The notes: generated by a model from the sequence alone, not told the origin. A stretch of 64,000 bases of DNA from Clostridiales bacterium (GCA_003533505.1 DQGD01000003.1:75611-139610); one strand, 5' to 3'. Shown: positions 41,529-49,481, counted from the stretch's first letter. Program-made: numbers and translations.

Positions 41529-43013
41529 TTATCTCGCTTTTGTACGCGCGACGGCTTCTTCCCAGCCTATCAGCAGCTCTCTGCGCTTTTGCTCGGGCAT
41601 CGACGGGCGGAACACGGTAAAGTCGGACGCGCCGTCTATTTCCTCGCGGCTTTTCCAAAATCCCGAGGCAAGCCCGGCAAGGTACGCCGCGCCGAGCGCC
41701 GTGGTTTCTATCGTTTGCGGACGGCGAACGGTGCACGCCGAAATATCCGCCTGAAACTGCATCAGAAAGTCGTTTGCGCTCGCTCCGCCGTCGACGTTAA
41801 TCGCGTTCACTTCGGTTTTGAGGTCGCGCTTCATCGCGTGCAGCACGTCGAAAACCTGATAGGCTATGCCCTCGAGCGCGGCTCTCACTATGTGTTCGCG
41901 CCCGGTGCCGCGCGTAATGCCGGTAATCAGTCCTCTCGCGCTCGCGTCCCAATGCGGCGCGCCCAAGCCCACGAACGCCGGCACGAAGTAAACGCCGCCG
42001 CTGTCGGGCACAGAACGGGCAAGCGCTTCCGTTTCGGCGGCGGACGAAACGATTTTCAGTCCGTCGCGCAGCCACTGAACGGCGGCTCCGCCCACAAACA
42101 CGCTGCCCTCGAGCACATAGTCGGGCGTTTCGCCGTCAAGACACGCCGACAGCGTGGTTACCAGCCCTCGCGTGGACGAAACGGCTTCGTCACCCGTATT
42201 CATCAGTAAAAAACAGCCCGTGCCGTAGGTATTCTTGACGTCGCCCTTTTTCCAGCACCTCTGTCCGAAAAGCGCGCTCTGCTGGTCGCCGGCAATGCCG
42301 AAAATCTTTATCGCGCCTCCGAACAGCCCCGGCTCGGTTTCGCCGAAGAAGCGCCCCGACGGGTACGCCTCGGGCAGCATGCTCTCGGGCACGCGAAACA
42401 GCTCGCACAGCTCGTCGTCCCATTTCTTTTCGTGGATATTGAACAGCATCGTGCGCGAAGCGTTGGTATAGTCGGTGGCGTGCGCTTTGCCGCCCGTGAG
42501 CTTCCACAAAAGATAGGAATCCACCGTGCCTGCCGCAAGCTCGCCGTTTTCGGCGCGCGCCCTCGCGCCCGGCACCGAGTCGAGAATCCATTTCAGCTTG
42601 GAAGCGGAAAAGTAGGCGTCGCACGTCAAGCCCGTTTTCGCGTAGATAAACGGCTCGCGGTCGCTCTCTTTGAGCTTGTCGGTAAAACTCGCGGTGCGGC
42701 GGCACTGCCACACGATGGCGTTGTACACCGGCTCGCCCGTAGCCTTGTCCCACACGATAATCGTTTCGCGCTGATTGGTTATGCCCATTGCGGCGACGTC
42801 GCCGGCGGCGGTTCCCGTCTTTTCCATAACGCCGCGAATGACGCTCACCGCGCTCTCGTAGATTTCGCGCGGCTCGTGCTCCACCCAACCGGCGAGCGGA
42901 TAGTGCTGCTTTAATTCCTTCTGCTCGGTCGCGACGATTTTACCGCAGCCGTCGAACAGTATTGCCCGAGTGCTGGTCGTGCCCTGGTCGAGCGACAGAA
43001 TGTATTTGCTCAT
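41529..43013 (-). CDS. glpK: Glycerol kinase
   Basis: A 494-residue FGGY-family kinase making sn-glycerol 3-phosphate. Start at 43013 gives the canonical N-terminus MSKYILSLDQGTTSTRAILF; the longer frame would enter the promoter. Other hallmarks are WVEHEPREIYES, GITNQRETIIVWDKATGEPV, CDAYFSASKLKWILD, GIAGDQQSALFGQ, NTYGTGCFLLMNTG and VDGGASANDFLMQFQADI. A strong promoter with a flanking GTCGAC dyad lies about 90 bases upstream. GlpP, the usual antiterminator of glp genes, is encoded about 15 kb away. Confidence 0.95.
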   Translation of the reverse strand: MSKYILSLDQGTTSTRAILFDGCGKIVATEQKELKQHYPLAGWVEHEPREIYESAVSVIRGVMEKTGTAAGDVAAMGITNQRETIIVWDKATGEPVYNAIVWQCRRTASFTDKLKESDREPFIYAKTGLTCDAYFSASKLKWILDSVPGARARAENGELAAGTVDSYLLWKLTGGKAHATDYTNASRTMLFNIHEKKWDDELCELFRVPESMLPEAYPSGRFFGETEPGLFGGAIKIFGIAGDQQSALFGQRCWKKGDVKNTYGTGCFLLMNTGDEAVSSTRGLVTTLSACLDGETPDYVLEGSVFVGGAAVQWLRDGLKIVSSAAETEALARSVPDSGGVYFVPAFVGLGAPHWDASARGLITGITRGTGREHIVRAALEGIAYQVFDVLHAMKRDLKTEVNAINVDGGASANDFLMQFQADISACTVRRPQTIETTALGAAYLAGLASGFWKSREEIDGASDFTVFRPSMPEQKRRELLIGWEEAVARTKAR

Positions 43014-43093
43014 AATTTCACACCCCCGTAGAGGATTTTCCGTTTCTTGCGGCATATCTCGGCTTTCGGTTAAGCGAGCGCCCGATACTACCG

Positions 43094-43136
43094 CGTCGAC
43101 ACCGAAAATTATAGTCGACGCCGCGCTTTTTGTCAA
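43094..43136 (-). promoter_or_regulatory. Promoter of glpK with CGTCGAC/GTCGACG dyad
   Basis: TTGACA (43136-43131), 17 bases, TATAAT (43113-43108) on the minus strand. Perfect arms CGTCGAC (43094-43100) and GTCGACG (43114-43120) bracket the -10 region with 13 bases between, a plausible repressor site. The -35 also lies in a GCGCTT/AAGCGC repeat. Confidence 0.7.
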
Positions 43137-43190
43137 GCGCGGCGCCATAGCGTAAAATTATACTTGTACTTTTACTTCAAGAAAATTAAA

Positions 43191-43560
43191 CTAAATTGCC
43201 GGAAACCGTCTGTTTGCGCAACGCTTTTCGGAGACCCCGGGGCTGACTCCCTCACGGCTTCTGAACTGCCTTATAAAATACGCGGTATCGGTATAGCCGC
43301 AGTCGTAGCCAGCGTCCGTCACGCTCTCGTCCGTTTCGACGAGCATTTTCTTTGCCTTGTACAGCCTGCAAGCAAAATGAACCGCATGAGAGAAACGTTG
43401 GTCTGCCACTTGAATATGTGACTGAGGTAGTAGCGGCTCAGCCCGAAGTAGTCCGCAATCCGCTCCGGCGTAAGTTCCTCGGCGCAATGATTTTTTATAG
43501 CCGCGCGGCGTTCGGCCGCGCTTCTGCTTCCCGATTATATCATACCCGTTGCACTTTCCG
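43191..43560 (-). pseudogene. Degraded AraC-family regulator (HTH part only)
   Basis: Two frames together give an AraC helix-turn-helix. The upstream frame reads KNHCAEELTPERIADYFGLS, then RYYLSHIFKWQTNVSLMRFI; the downstream frame reads CRLYKAKKMLVETDESVTDA, then GYDCGYTDTAYFIRQFRSRE. A frameshift of one or two bases near 43370-43380 separates them, and no effector domain or start is found upstream. It is a remnant next to glpK, with a stop at 43193-43191. Confidence 0.75.
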
Positions 43561-43596
43561 ATATAACAATCTTGCCACAAAGCCGTTCCCCCCCTC

Positions 43597-43640
43597 AAAA
43601 AAAGCGCCCGATTGAATTCTCTCTCGGACGCTTTCTCTTT
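43597..43640 (-). terminator. Terminator of the first upp gene
   Basis: AAAGCGTCCG and CGGGCGCTTT (one mismatch) on the minus strand followed by T7. Confidence 0.75.
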
Positions 43641-43670
43641 TCTTTGATAATATTCCGTATTCGCCTCAGG

Positions 43671-44312
43671 TTACTTCGTGCCGAACAGGCGGTCGCCTGC
43701 GTCGCCCAGCCCCGGGAGAATATAGCCGTTCTCGTTGAGGCAGCGGTCGAGCGTGGAAACGTAGATGTTTACGTCGGGGTGAGCCTCGGCAACCTTGCTT
43801 ACTCCCTCGGGCGCGCCGATAATCGCCATGAACTTGATGTTCTTGCAGCCGCGCTTTTTAAGGAGCGCAATCGCGTCGCACGCGCTGCCGCCGGTGGCGA
43901 GCATCGGGTCACACAAAAGCACCAACTTGTCCTCGATACCCTCGGGCAGCTTGCAGTAGTATTCCTGCGGCTCGAGCGTGCTCTCGTCGCGGTACATACC
44001 GATGTGCCCCACTCTCGCGGAGGGGAACAGCACATGAATGCCGTTGACCATGCCGAGCCCTGCCCTCAAGATAGGCACGATTGCAATCGAATTGTCCTTA
44101 ATCACCTGCTGCTTGCAGGTTTCGAGCGGCGTTTTCACCTCTTTTTCAACGGTGGGCACTCCCTCTTTAAGGCTCTCGTAGGTCATCAGCGTGGTGATTT
44201 CCTCGATAAGCTCGCGAAATTCCTTCATGCTGGTTTTCTCGTCCCTGAGAATGGCAATCTTGTGACGAATCAACGGATGGTCGAAAATCACTACGTTCTT
44301 GTAATCCTTCAT
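43671..44312 (-). CDS. upp: Uracil phosphoribosyltransferase, copy 1
   Basis: A 213-residue enzyme converting uracil and PRPP to UMP. The PRPP-binding loop is LLCDPMLATGGSACDAI, the flexible hood includes VPILRAGLGMVNGIHVLFPSARVGHIGMYRDE, and the C-terminus GLGDAGDRLFGTK carries the uracil-binding residues. The length is that of the bacterial family. It differs considerably from the second copy at 44858, although both keep all motifs, so this is not a recent duplication. GGAG precedes the start. Confidence 0.92.
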   Translation of the reverse strand: MKDYKNVVIFDHPLIRHKIAILRDEKTSMKEFRELIEEITTLMTYESLKEGVPTVEKEVKTPLETCKQQVIKDNSIAIVPILRAGLGMVNGIHVLFPSARVGHIGMYRDESTLEPQEYYCKLPEGIEDKLVLLCDPMLATGGSACDAIALLKKRGCKNIKFMAIIGAPEGVSKVAEAHPDVNIYVSTLDRCLNENGYILPGLGDAGDRLFGTK

Positions 44313-44362
44313 TTTGCGTATCTCCTTTTTCCTGTGTTTTTATGTTTTTGCTCGCACGCGCC

Positions 44363-44391
44363 TTGCTTTTTTCGGGCGAATATGCTACAAT
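44363..44391 (+). promoter_or_regulatory. Promoter of the DUF523 gene
   Basis: TTGCTT, 17 bases, TACAAT with TG one base upstream (extended -10). Confidence 0.7.
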
Positions 44392-44410
44392 AGCCACCAG
44401 GGAGGTTGCT

Positions 44411-44830
44411 ATGCAAAAAATTCTCGTAAGCGCGTGTCTTTACGGCAACAAGTGCCGCTACAAGGGCGACGACTGCTTTAACGCCAAGGTCGCCGAGCTC
44501 GGTAAACACCATATAATTATTCCCGTCTGCGCGGAACAGCTGGGCGGCTTGCCCACTCCGCGCCACCCTGCCGAGCGCGTGGGCGACAAAGTGATTTCCG
44601 ACGTCGGCACGGACGTGACGAGCGAGTACTCGCTGGGCGCGGACCTCGCGGTCGCCGTCGCCAAAGCCAATGCCGTCGATTACTGCATCATGAAAGCGAA
44701 CAGTCCGTCCTGCGGAAAAGGCGTAATCTACGACGGAACGTTTACCGGCGGCAAAACCTGCGGCAACGGACTTACAACCGAGCGGCTTCTCGCCGCCGGA
44801 TTCAAGGTGTACACCGAGGACGAGCTCTGA
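44411..44830 (+). CDS. DUF523-family cysteine-rich protein
   Basis: A 139-residue DUF523 protein; start at 44411 is set by GGGAGG seven bases upstream. It keeps the family cysteines: SACLYGNKCRYKGDDC (C9, C15, C22), IPVCAEQLGGLPTPR and CIMKANSPSCG. The arrangement suggests metal or Fe-S binding; the function of the family is not firmly established (some members are linked to 2-thiouracil desulfuration). That link is interesting here because two uracil phosphoribosyltransferases flank it. Its stop codon lies in the loop of its own terminator. Confidence 0.85.
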   Translation: MQKILVSACLYGNKCRYKGDDCFNAKVAELGKHHIIIPVCAEQLGGLPTPRHPAERVGDKVISDVGTDVTSEYSLGADLAVAVAKANAVDYCIMKANSPSCGKGVIYDGTFTGGKTCGNGLTTERLLAAGFKVYTEDEL

Positions 44831-44842
44831 GCTCGTTCTTTT
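44818..44842 (+). terminator. Terminator overlapping the DUF523 stop codon
   Basis: ACGAGCT-CTG-AGCTCGT stem followed by TCTTTTTTT; the TGA stop (44828-44830) lies at the loop and stem boundary. Confidence 0.8.
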
Positions 44843-44857
44843 TTTATGCCGTTATAA

Positions 44858-45499
44858 TTATTTCGTGCCGAAAATGCGGTCGCCGGCGTCGCCGAACGCG
44901 GTGACGATATAGCCGTGCTCGTTGAGCGGCGCGTCGGCGTAGTGCGCGACGTAAATCTGCACGTCGGGGTGAGCGGTAGCCACTCTCTTCACACCCTCGG
45001 GCGCGGCGATGAGCGACAACAGCTTGATTTTCTTGAAGCCGCGTTCCTTGATGAAGTTGATTGCCGCCGCCGCAGAGCCGCCGGTAGCGAGCGCCGGGTC
45101 GACGACGATGCAGGTGCCGTCCACGCAGTCCTTAGGCAGTTTGCAGTAGTACTCGTGCGGCTGCAGCGTTTTCTCGTCGCGGTAAAGTCCGATATGCCCT
45201 ATTCTCGCGTTGGGGAACAGCGCCGTAAGTCCGTCCACCATGCCCAGCCCTGCCCTTAAGATAGGCACAATCGCGATGGGCTCGTCCACGACGGGCGACT
45301 CGAATTTCGACAGCGGAGCCTGAATGGTCACCATTTTCGTGGGCAGGTCGCGAAACGCCTCATAGCCCATGAGCATCGCTATTTCGGAAACGATTTCGCG
45401 GAATTCCTTGGTGCTGGTGGTCACGTCGCAAAGGTGCGTTATCTTGTGCGCGACGAGCGGATGGTTAAGGACGGTTACGTTCTTCATATAATCCTGCAT
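44858..45499 (-). CDS. upp: Uracil phosphoribosyltransferase, copy 2
   Basis: A second 213-residue UPRT with intact PRPP loop (CIVVDPALATGGSAAAAINF), VPILRAGLGMVDGLTALFPNARIGHIGLYRDE and C-terminal AFGDAGDRIFGTK. It makes UMP from uracil in the cytoplasm. Its own promoter lies at 45530-45558, after the uracil permease terminator, so it is transcribed separately from the permease. Having two divergent upp genes around a DUF523 gene is unusual; one may be specialised for another base. An internal ATG at residue 5 (MKNV) is a possible alternative start. Confidence 0.92.
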   Translation of the reverse strand: MQDYMKNVTVLNHPLVAHKITHLCDVTTSTKEFREIVSEIAMLMGYEAFRDLPTKMVTIQAPLSKFESPVVDEPIAIVPILRAGLGMVDGLTALFPNARIGHIGLYRDEKTLQPHEYYCKLPKDCVDGTCIVVDPALATGGSAAAAINFIKERGFKKIKLLSLIAAPEGVKRVATAHPDVQIYVAHYADAPLNEHGYIVTAFGDAGDRIFGTK

Positions 45500-45529
45500 T
45501 TTTCTGTACCTCTCTTGTTCTTCATAGAA

Positions 45530-45558
45530 TTATACCACTTTTCCGCGGCGATTTCAAC
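45530..45558 (-). promoter_or_regulatory. Promoter of the second upp gene
   Basis: TTGAAA, 17 bases, TATAAT on the minus strand. Confidence 0.75.
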
Positions 45559-45583
45559 CGTTACGGGGCAAGCGGCGAAAATA

Positions 45584-45632
45584 TTTTTACACCCCGAAGA
45601 AAGTCGCTCTCCGGGGTGTAAAGTTATTTGCT
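45584..45632 (-). terminator. Terminator of the uracil permease gene
   Basis: TTTACACCCCG and CGGGGTGTAAA form a perfect 11-bp stem; the minus-strand side continues AATATTTT. Confidence 0.8.
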
Positions 45633-45640
45633 TTTACTTA

Positions 45641-47212
45641 TTATTCGGAAGCCTTTTCTTCGTTTTCCGCGGTTTGTTCGCAGGCAGGTTTATTCTCGCC
45701 CTCGAAGCCGAAGTCGGGCAGGTTCTCCTGGATTGCGCCGTTCTCTACCTTGACGTCCTTGTCCTTGCCGCTGTGGGTAAGCATGTTGATTAAGATACCC
45801 ACCACCATTGCGAGCGCGAGCGAGGTCACCTGAATGAGCGGGTTGCCGGTGAGCGAGTTGACGCCGAAGTTGAGCGTTACTCCGCCGATACCGATGACGA
45901 GGATTGCCGCGACGGGATAGAGGTTACGGTTGTCGGAGAGGTCGACGTCTTTAAGCATTTGCAAGCCGCTGACCGAGATGAAGCCGTACATTGCGATGCA
46001 CGCGCCGCCCATTACGCACTTGGGCAGCATATTGATTATCGCGACGAAGGGCGAGATGAAGGACACTACCATGCACATGATGCCGGTGGTCAGTATGGTG
46101 AAGGTCGAAGCGTCTTTAGAGAGCGCCACGCAGCTGATGGACTCGCCGTAGGTCGTGTTCGCTGCGCCGCCGAAGAACGCGCCCACCATCGAGCCTACGC
46201 CGTCGCCGAGGAGCGTGTTGTGAAGACCGGGGGTCTCGAGAAGGTCTCTGCCCACGATATTGGACAGGTTCTCGTGGTCGGAGATGTGCTGAGCGAGCTC
46301 TACCACCGCGATGGGGATAAAGAGCACCGCGAGGTTACCGATTGCCGCGCCGTCGAGCACGAAGTCGCGGACGATTGTCGCGCCGCTCTCCGACGTGTAG
46401 GTCAGTCCGCTCTTGGTGATTGCTTCGAGGAAAGTGAATTTGGGGTAATCGAGTATGCTTCTGAAAGTGAACGGGCTGAAGCAGTTGACAATCGGGGCGA
46501 AGTCCACTATTCTCATGCTCTTGCAGAATTCGCTGTCGTTTATGTAGCCGAAGCCGGTGATTACGAGCGCGAGCGCAAGACCTGCGCCGATACCGACGAT
46601 GAAGGGAATGAGCTTGACGCCCTTGCCGCCCTTGACAGAGGCTACCACGATAGCCGCGAAGGTGAACAGACCGACGAACACATACCAGAGGCTGTATTTT
46701 CCGCCGCCGTTGCTCATCATCCAGCTGCCTGCGGTGCCGGAGAGCGAAAGTCCGATGATTGCGAGGATAGGTCCGATTATGACGTGCGGCAGGAGCTTTT
46801 TAATCCAGCCCGAGCCGACGAGCTTTATTATAACGGCAATGATTACATACACAAGTCCGGCGAACGCCACGCCGATAATCAATCCCCAATAACCGAAGTT
46901 GCTGGTTGCGGCTGCACACAGCGCGCCGAGGAAGGTGAAGGACGAGCCGAGAAACACAGGGCTCTTAAAGCGTGTGAACAGCAGGTACACTATCGTGCCC
47001 AGACCTGCGCCGAAGAACGCCGCAGCCGGGTCGCAGGTAAGGTACGCGACGTACTTGACGCCCTCGTGCTCGTACTGAATCGGCGTGCCGCTGATGAGAA
47101 TCGGGACGAGCAGCGTCGCCGCCATAATCGCAATCATTTGCTGGAAGGCGAAGACGAGGTTCTTGCCGAACGGCGGTCTTTGATGTACGTCGTACACTAG
47201 GTTGTTTGCCAT
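45641..47212 (-). CDS. uraA: Uracil/xanthine permease family transporter (UraA-like)
   Basis: A 523-residue NCS2-family permease importing uracil with protons. It opens with the UraA-type VYDVHQRPPFGKNLVFAFQQMIAIMAATLLVP and contains GSSFTFLGAL, LPHVIIGPILAIIGLSLSG, the signature region NTTYGESISCVALSKDAS and AMYGFISVSGLQML. About 14 membrane helices are expected. The C-terminal 45 residues are a hydrophilic acidic tail. The upstream leader (47243-47435) encodes a short peptide and an attenuator, indicating control by pyrimidine level. GGAGG precedes the ATG. Confidence 0.92.
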   Translation of the reverse strand: MANNLVYDVHQRPPFGKNLVFAFQQMIAIMAATLLVPILISGTPIQYEHEGVKYVAYLTCDPAAAFFGAGLGTIVYLLFTRFKSPVFLGSSFTFLGALCAAATSNFGYWGLIIGVAFAGLVYVIIAVIIKLVGSGWIKKLLPHVIIGPILAIIGLSLSGTAGSWMMSNGGGKYSLWYVFVGLFTFAAIVVASVKGGKGVKLIPFIVGIGAGLALALVITGFGYINDSEFCKSMRIVDFAPIVNCFSPFTFRSILDYPKFTFLEAITKSGLTYTSESGATIVRDFVLDGAAIGNLAVLFIPIAVVELAQHISDHENLSNIVGRDLLETPGLHNTLLGDGVGSMVGAFFGGAANTTYGESISCVALSKDASTFTILTTGIMCMVVSFISPFVAIINMLPKCVMGGACIAMYGFISVSGLQMLKDVDLSDNRNLYPVAAILVIGIGGVTLNFGVNSLTGNPLIQVTSLALAMVVGILINMLTHSGKDKDVKVENGAIQENLPDFGFEGENKPACEQTAENEEKASE

Positions 47213-47242
47213 TTGTTTATACCTCCGAAAAGTAAATTACCC

Positions 47243-47274
47243 AAAAAAAAGAAGCCTCCGAAACGGAAACTTCT
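47243..47274 (-). terminator. Leader terminator (attenuator) of the uracil permease gene
   Basis: On the minus strand AGAAGTTTCCG pairs with CGGAGGCTTCT (two G-T pairs) around TTT, then T8. The stem begins on the last two bases of the leader peptide's TAG stop codon, so a ribosome terminating there would prevent its folding. Confidence 0.85.
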
Positions 47275-47374
47275 AACAGGCGATATTGAAAAGACAAATC
47301 GGAAAAGGAAACAAAACGGCGACGGCTTCGTAATACTTGAGTTTCAACTTGGAATTGACCGTCGAGGTTCTCAT
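47273..47374 (-). CDS. 33-residue leader peptide with U-rich codon stretch (pyrL-like)
   Basis: The ATG at 47374 has AGGAG eight bases upstream. The peptide begins MRTSTVNSKLKLKYYEA and ends VAVLFPFPICLFNIAC, stop TAG at 47275-47273. Codons 20-29 read GTT TTG TTT CCT TTT CC, then CG ATT TGT CTT TTC, an island about two-thirds U in a GC-rich genome. The stop codon overlaps the terminator stem. This is the arrangement of the E. coli pyrBI leader, where RNA polymerase pauses in the U tract at low UTP, the ribosome catches up and blocks the terminator. There are no amino-acid codon runs that would suggest classical charged-tRNA attenuation. Peptide homology to PyrL is not expected. Confidence 0.75.
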   Translation of the reverse strand: MRTSTVNSKLKLKYYEAVAVLFPFPICLFNIAC

Positions 47375-47406
47375 TTCGCTCGCTCCTTTTGTGCTTAACT
47401 TTTCGT

Positions 47407-47435
47407 ATTGTATCATAAGCGCAAAAATAATGCAA
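47407..47435 (-). promoter_or_regulatory. Promoter of the uracil permease leader
   Basis: TTGCAT, 17 bases, TACAAT on the minus strand, giving a start near 47400 and 26 bases before the leader peptide ATG. Confidence 0.75.
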
Positions 47436-47553
47436 ACGTTTTGAGGCATTTTTTAAAAAAAAATTTTCGGGCATAAAAATCCGCCCGTCTGTCGATAATT
47501 CATCTCGTAATCCGCGGCTCGTCCGCAAAAAATACGGAGGTATTATATAGATA

Positions 47554-48816
47554 ATGGCAACAATGAATCCCTTTGAGATACGCCCCGAAAAGCCCGACTC
47601 GCTTTTCCTCGCGCGCAAGGACGTGATACGAGCGCCCTACAACGCCATGGAAGTCGAGCCATACACGCGCGTGAGGACAATCCTCGCAGACGGCGCCGAG
47701 TTCGAGGCGGTAAGGTTCTCCCACGCCTTTGCACGCCACTGCATAGACAACGATTTGCGCCGCGAGCTCGCGCTTACGCGCCGCGTCGAACAGCAGCAGC
47801 AAAAGGCTATCGCTTCGCTTAAGCCCATGGACGAAACGGTGCTGATGCACACGATAGGCTACGAGCAGCTTGCAGTCGACCTCACGGCGATTATGGCGAG
47901 AAACGAGCCCGACGAGTATGTGCGCGCGTCGCTGGACTTTGCGCTCACCGAGGACTTTGACCACCTCTACCGCTATGCCGACCTTCTGGACGTAGAGCAG
48001 AACGTCAGCGCGGAAACGCTTACCGGCGGACTGACGGAAATCATGCCCGGCAGACCTACCATTTCCGAGCACCGCTACCCGTTCGACGATATTGCGCGCG
48101 CCGTTCCCTCCTCGCTCGCCGCGCCCGAAACCCGACTGCACACCGCGATTATCACCGCCGCCGAACAGCAGACGATGAATTACTATATGAACGTGGGAGC
48201 CGGCTACGAGTCGGAAGCCGGCAGGCGGCTTTACTCGGAAATCGCGATGATTGAGGAACAGCACGTCAGCCGCTACGAGTCGCTTATGGATTCGTCGGCG
48301 ACCTGGCTTGAAATGCTGCTCTGCCACGAGTACACCGAATGTTATCTTTACTTCTCGCTGTACGAGGACGAAACCGACGAGCGCGTAAAGGCGCTGTGGG
48401 ACAGACATCTCACCGACGAAATCTCGCACCTTCACAAGGCTGTCGAGCTATTGAAAAAATACGAGAAAAAGGATTGGCAAAAAGTCATTCCCGTCGGCAA
48501 ATTCCCTAAGCCCATCGCGTTTACGGGTTGCTCCGCGCCCAACAAGGAATATATCCGCGGCGTTCTCAAAAATACCGAAAACACCGCCGCAATCCTCGAG
48601 GACTTTACGACGATTTCCGCGCTTCCCGAGGACTATGAGTTCTTCCGCTATAACGAGCGCGTCAACGGCTCGACCGCTTCCGTCGCCAGCCACCGCGTAA
48701 TAAGCGACTATATCGCCGAGTTCGGCGAGGACTACCGCGTGGAGGACGCTCCGCACCCCGTCAAGCGGCTGAGAAACCGCACTCGCGACAATACTACCGT
48801 GGGCAGAAAGGAATAA
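47554..48816 (+). CDS. Ferritin-like diiron-domain protein of unknown function
   Basis: A 420-residue protein whose central part (about residues 195-300) shows the full carboxylate-bridged diiron pattern on four helices: E204 (AAEQQTMNYY), E234-x2-H237 (IEEQHVSRYE), E262 (HEYTECYLYF) and E289-x2-H292 (DEISHLHKAV). An N-terminal helical region (EDFDHLYRYADLL near 133-145) may be a second, degenerate half. The C-terminal 110 residues are unassigned. I do not recognise a named family; ferritin-like or rubrerythrin-like oxidation or peroxide defence is possible. GGAGG lies about 13 bases before the ATG, a long spacing. Transcribed divergently from the uracil permease. Confidence 0.65.
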   Translation: MATMNPFEIRPEKPDSLFLARKDVIRAPYNAMEVEPYTRVRTILADGAEFEAVRFSHAFARHCIDNDLRRELALTRRVEQQQQKAIASLKPMDETVLMHTIGYEQLAVDLTAIMARNEPDEYVRASLDFALTEDFDHLYRYADLLDVEQNVSAETLTGGLTEIMPGRPTISEHRYPFDDIARAVPSSLAAPETRLHTAIITAAEQQTMNYYMNVGAGYESEAGRRLYSEIAMIEEQHVSRYESLMDSSATWLEMLLCHEYTECYLYFSLYEDETDERVKALWDRHLTDEISHLHKAVELLKKYEKKDWQKVIPVGKFPKPIAFTGCSAPNKEYIRGVLKNTENTAAILEDFTTISALPEDYEFFRYNERVNGSTASVASHRVISDYIAEFGEDYRVEDAPHPVKRLRNRTRDNTTVGRKE

Positions 48817-48844
48817 TCCGAACAAGCCGCGCCCCGAAAAAACA

Positions 48845-48886
48845 GAAAACAGCCGTTTCCTACAAAAAGAAACGACTGTTTTTTTG
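48845..48886 (+). terminator. Terminator of the ferritin-like gene
   Basis: AAACAGCCGTTTC and GAAACGACTGTTT (one mismatch) followed by T-rich sequence; A-rich at the 5' side, so possibly bidirectional. Confidence 0.85.
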
Positions 48887-48929
48887 CGTGTGAAATCTGC
48901 TCCCCTGCACTATGCCGCAGGCGAAAACG

Positions 48930-49364
48930 TCAGTCCTCAGACACTCTCATGTCCTTCATGACGGCGATAGCGTCGTCAATGAGAGAGATGAGCTCGTCAA
49001 CCTTGTCCTTGGACATTTTGTTGCAGAATTCGTTGACGAACGCGCCCATGTTATCGAGCTTCTTGTCGATATATTCGACGCCTGCCTTGGTAATGCGCAC
49101 GTCGACCTTTCTGCGGTCGCCCTCGACCTGTCCCAGCGTGACCATGCCTTTTTCGCTGAGGCTGTTGATAATCGCGGTAATTCTGCCCTTGGTCACGCCC
49201 AGCTCGTCGCTGAGATAAGACGGGGTAACGGTCTTTTTGCCGCTGTTTTTCAGCAAAACCAGAAACGCGGTTTCGCCCTTTAAGTATTCGGTAAGGTCAC
49301 CGGTAGCCGGTAATCTCATCAAGTCTTTCACTTTTTCACAAAGATTCTTTACAGAAGCTTCCAT
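48930..49364 (-). CDS. MarR-family transcriptional regulator
   Basis: A 144-residue winged-helix regulator with recognition region TVTPSYLSDELGVTKGRITAIINSLSEKGMV and wing VEGDRRKVDVRITKAGVEYI. There is no adjacent co-directional target gene, so its regulon is elsewhere. The upstream segment holds an imperfect dyad, GAAAACCATT and AATAGTTTCC around AAA (49416-49438), between the promoter and the start, a plausible autoregulatory site. AAAGGAG precedes the ATG. The neighbouring ferritin-like gene is convergent. Confidence 0.82.
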   Translation of the reverse strand: MEASVKNLCEKVKDLMRLPATGDLTEYLKGETAFLVLLKNSGKKTVTPSYLSDELGVTKGRITAIINSLSEKGMVTLGQVEGDRRKVDVRITKAGVEYIDKKLDNMGAFVNEFCNKMSKDKVDELISLIDDAIAVMKDMRVSED

Positions 49365-49452
49365 CGATGTAATCTCCTTTGTTGCGTTCGGGCGGCGATT
49401 TTCGCCACCTGTTTTTGAAAACCATTAAAAATAGTTTCCTTTACTGTGATAT

Positions 49453-49481
49453 AATATAGCAGGTAATTGTAGGTTTGTCAA
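49453..49481 (-). promoter_or_regulatory. Promoter of the MarR gene at 48930
   Basis: TTGACA, 17 bases, TATATT with TG extension on the minus strand. Confidence 0.8.
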
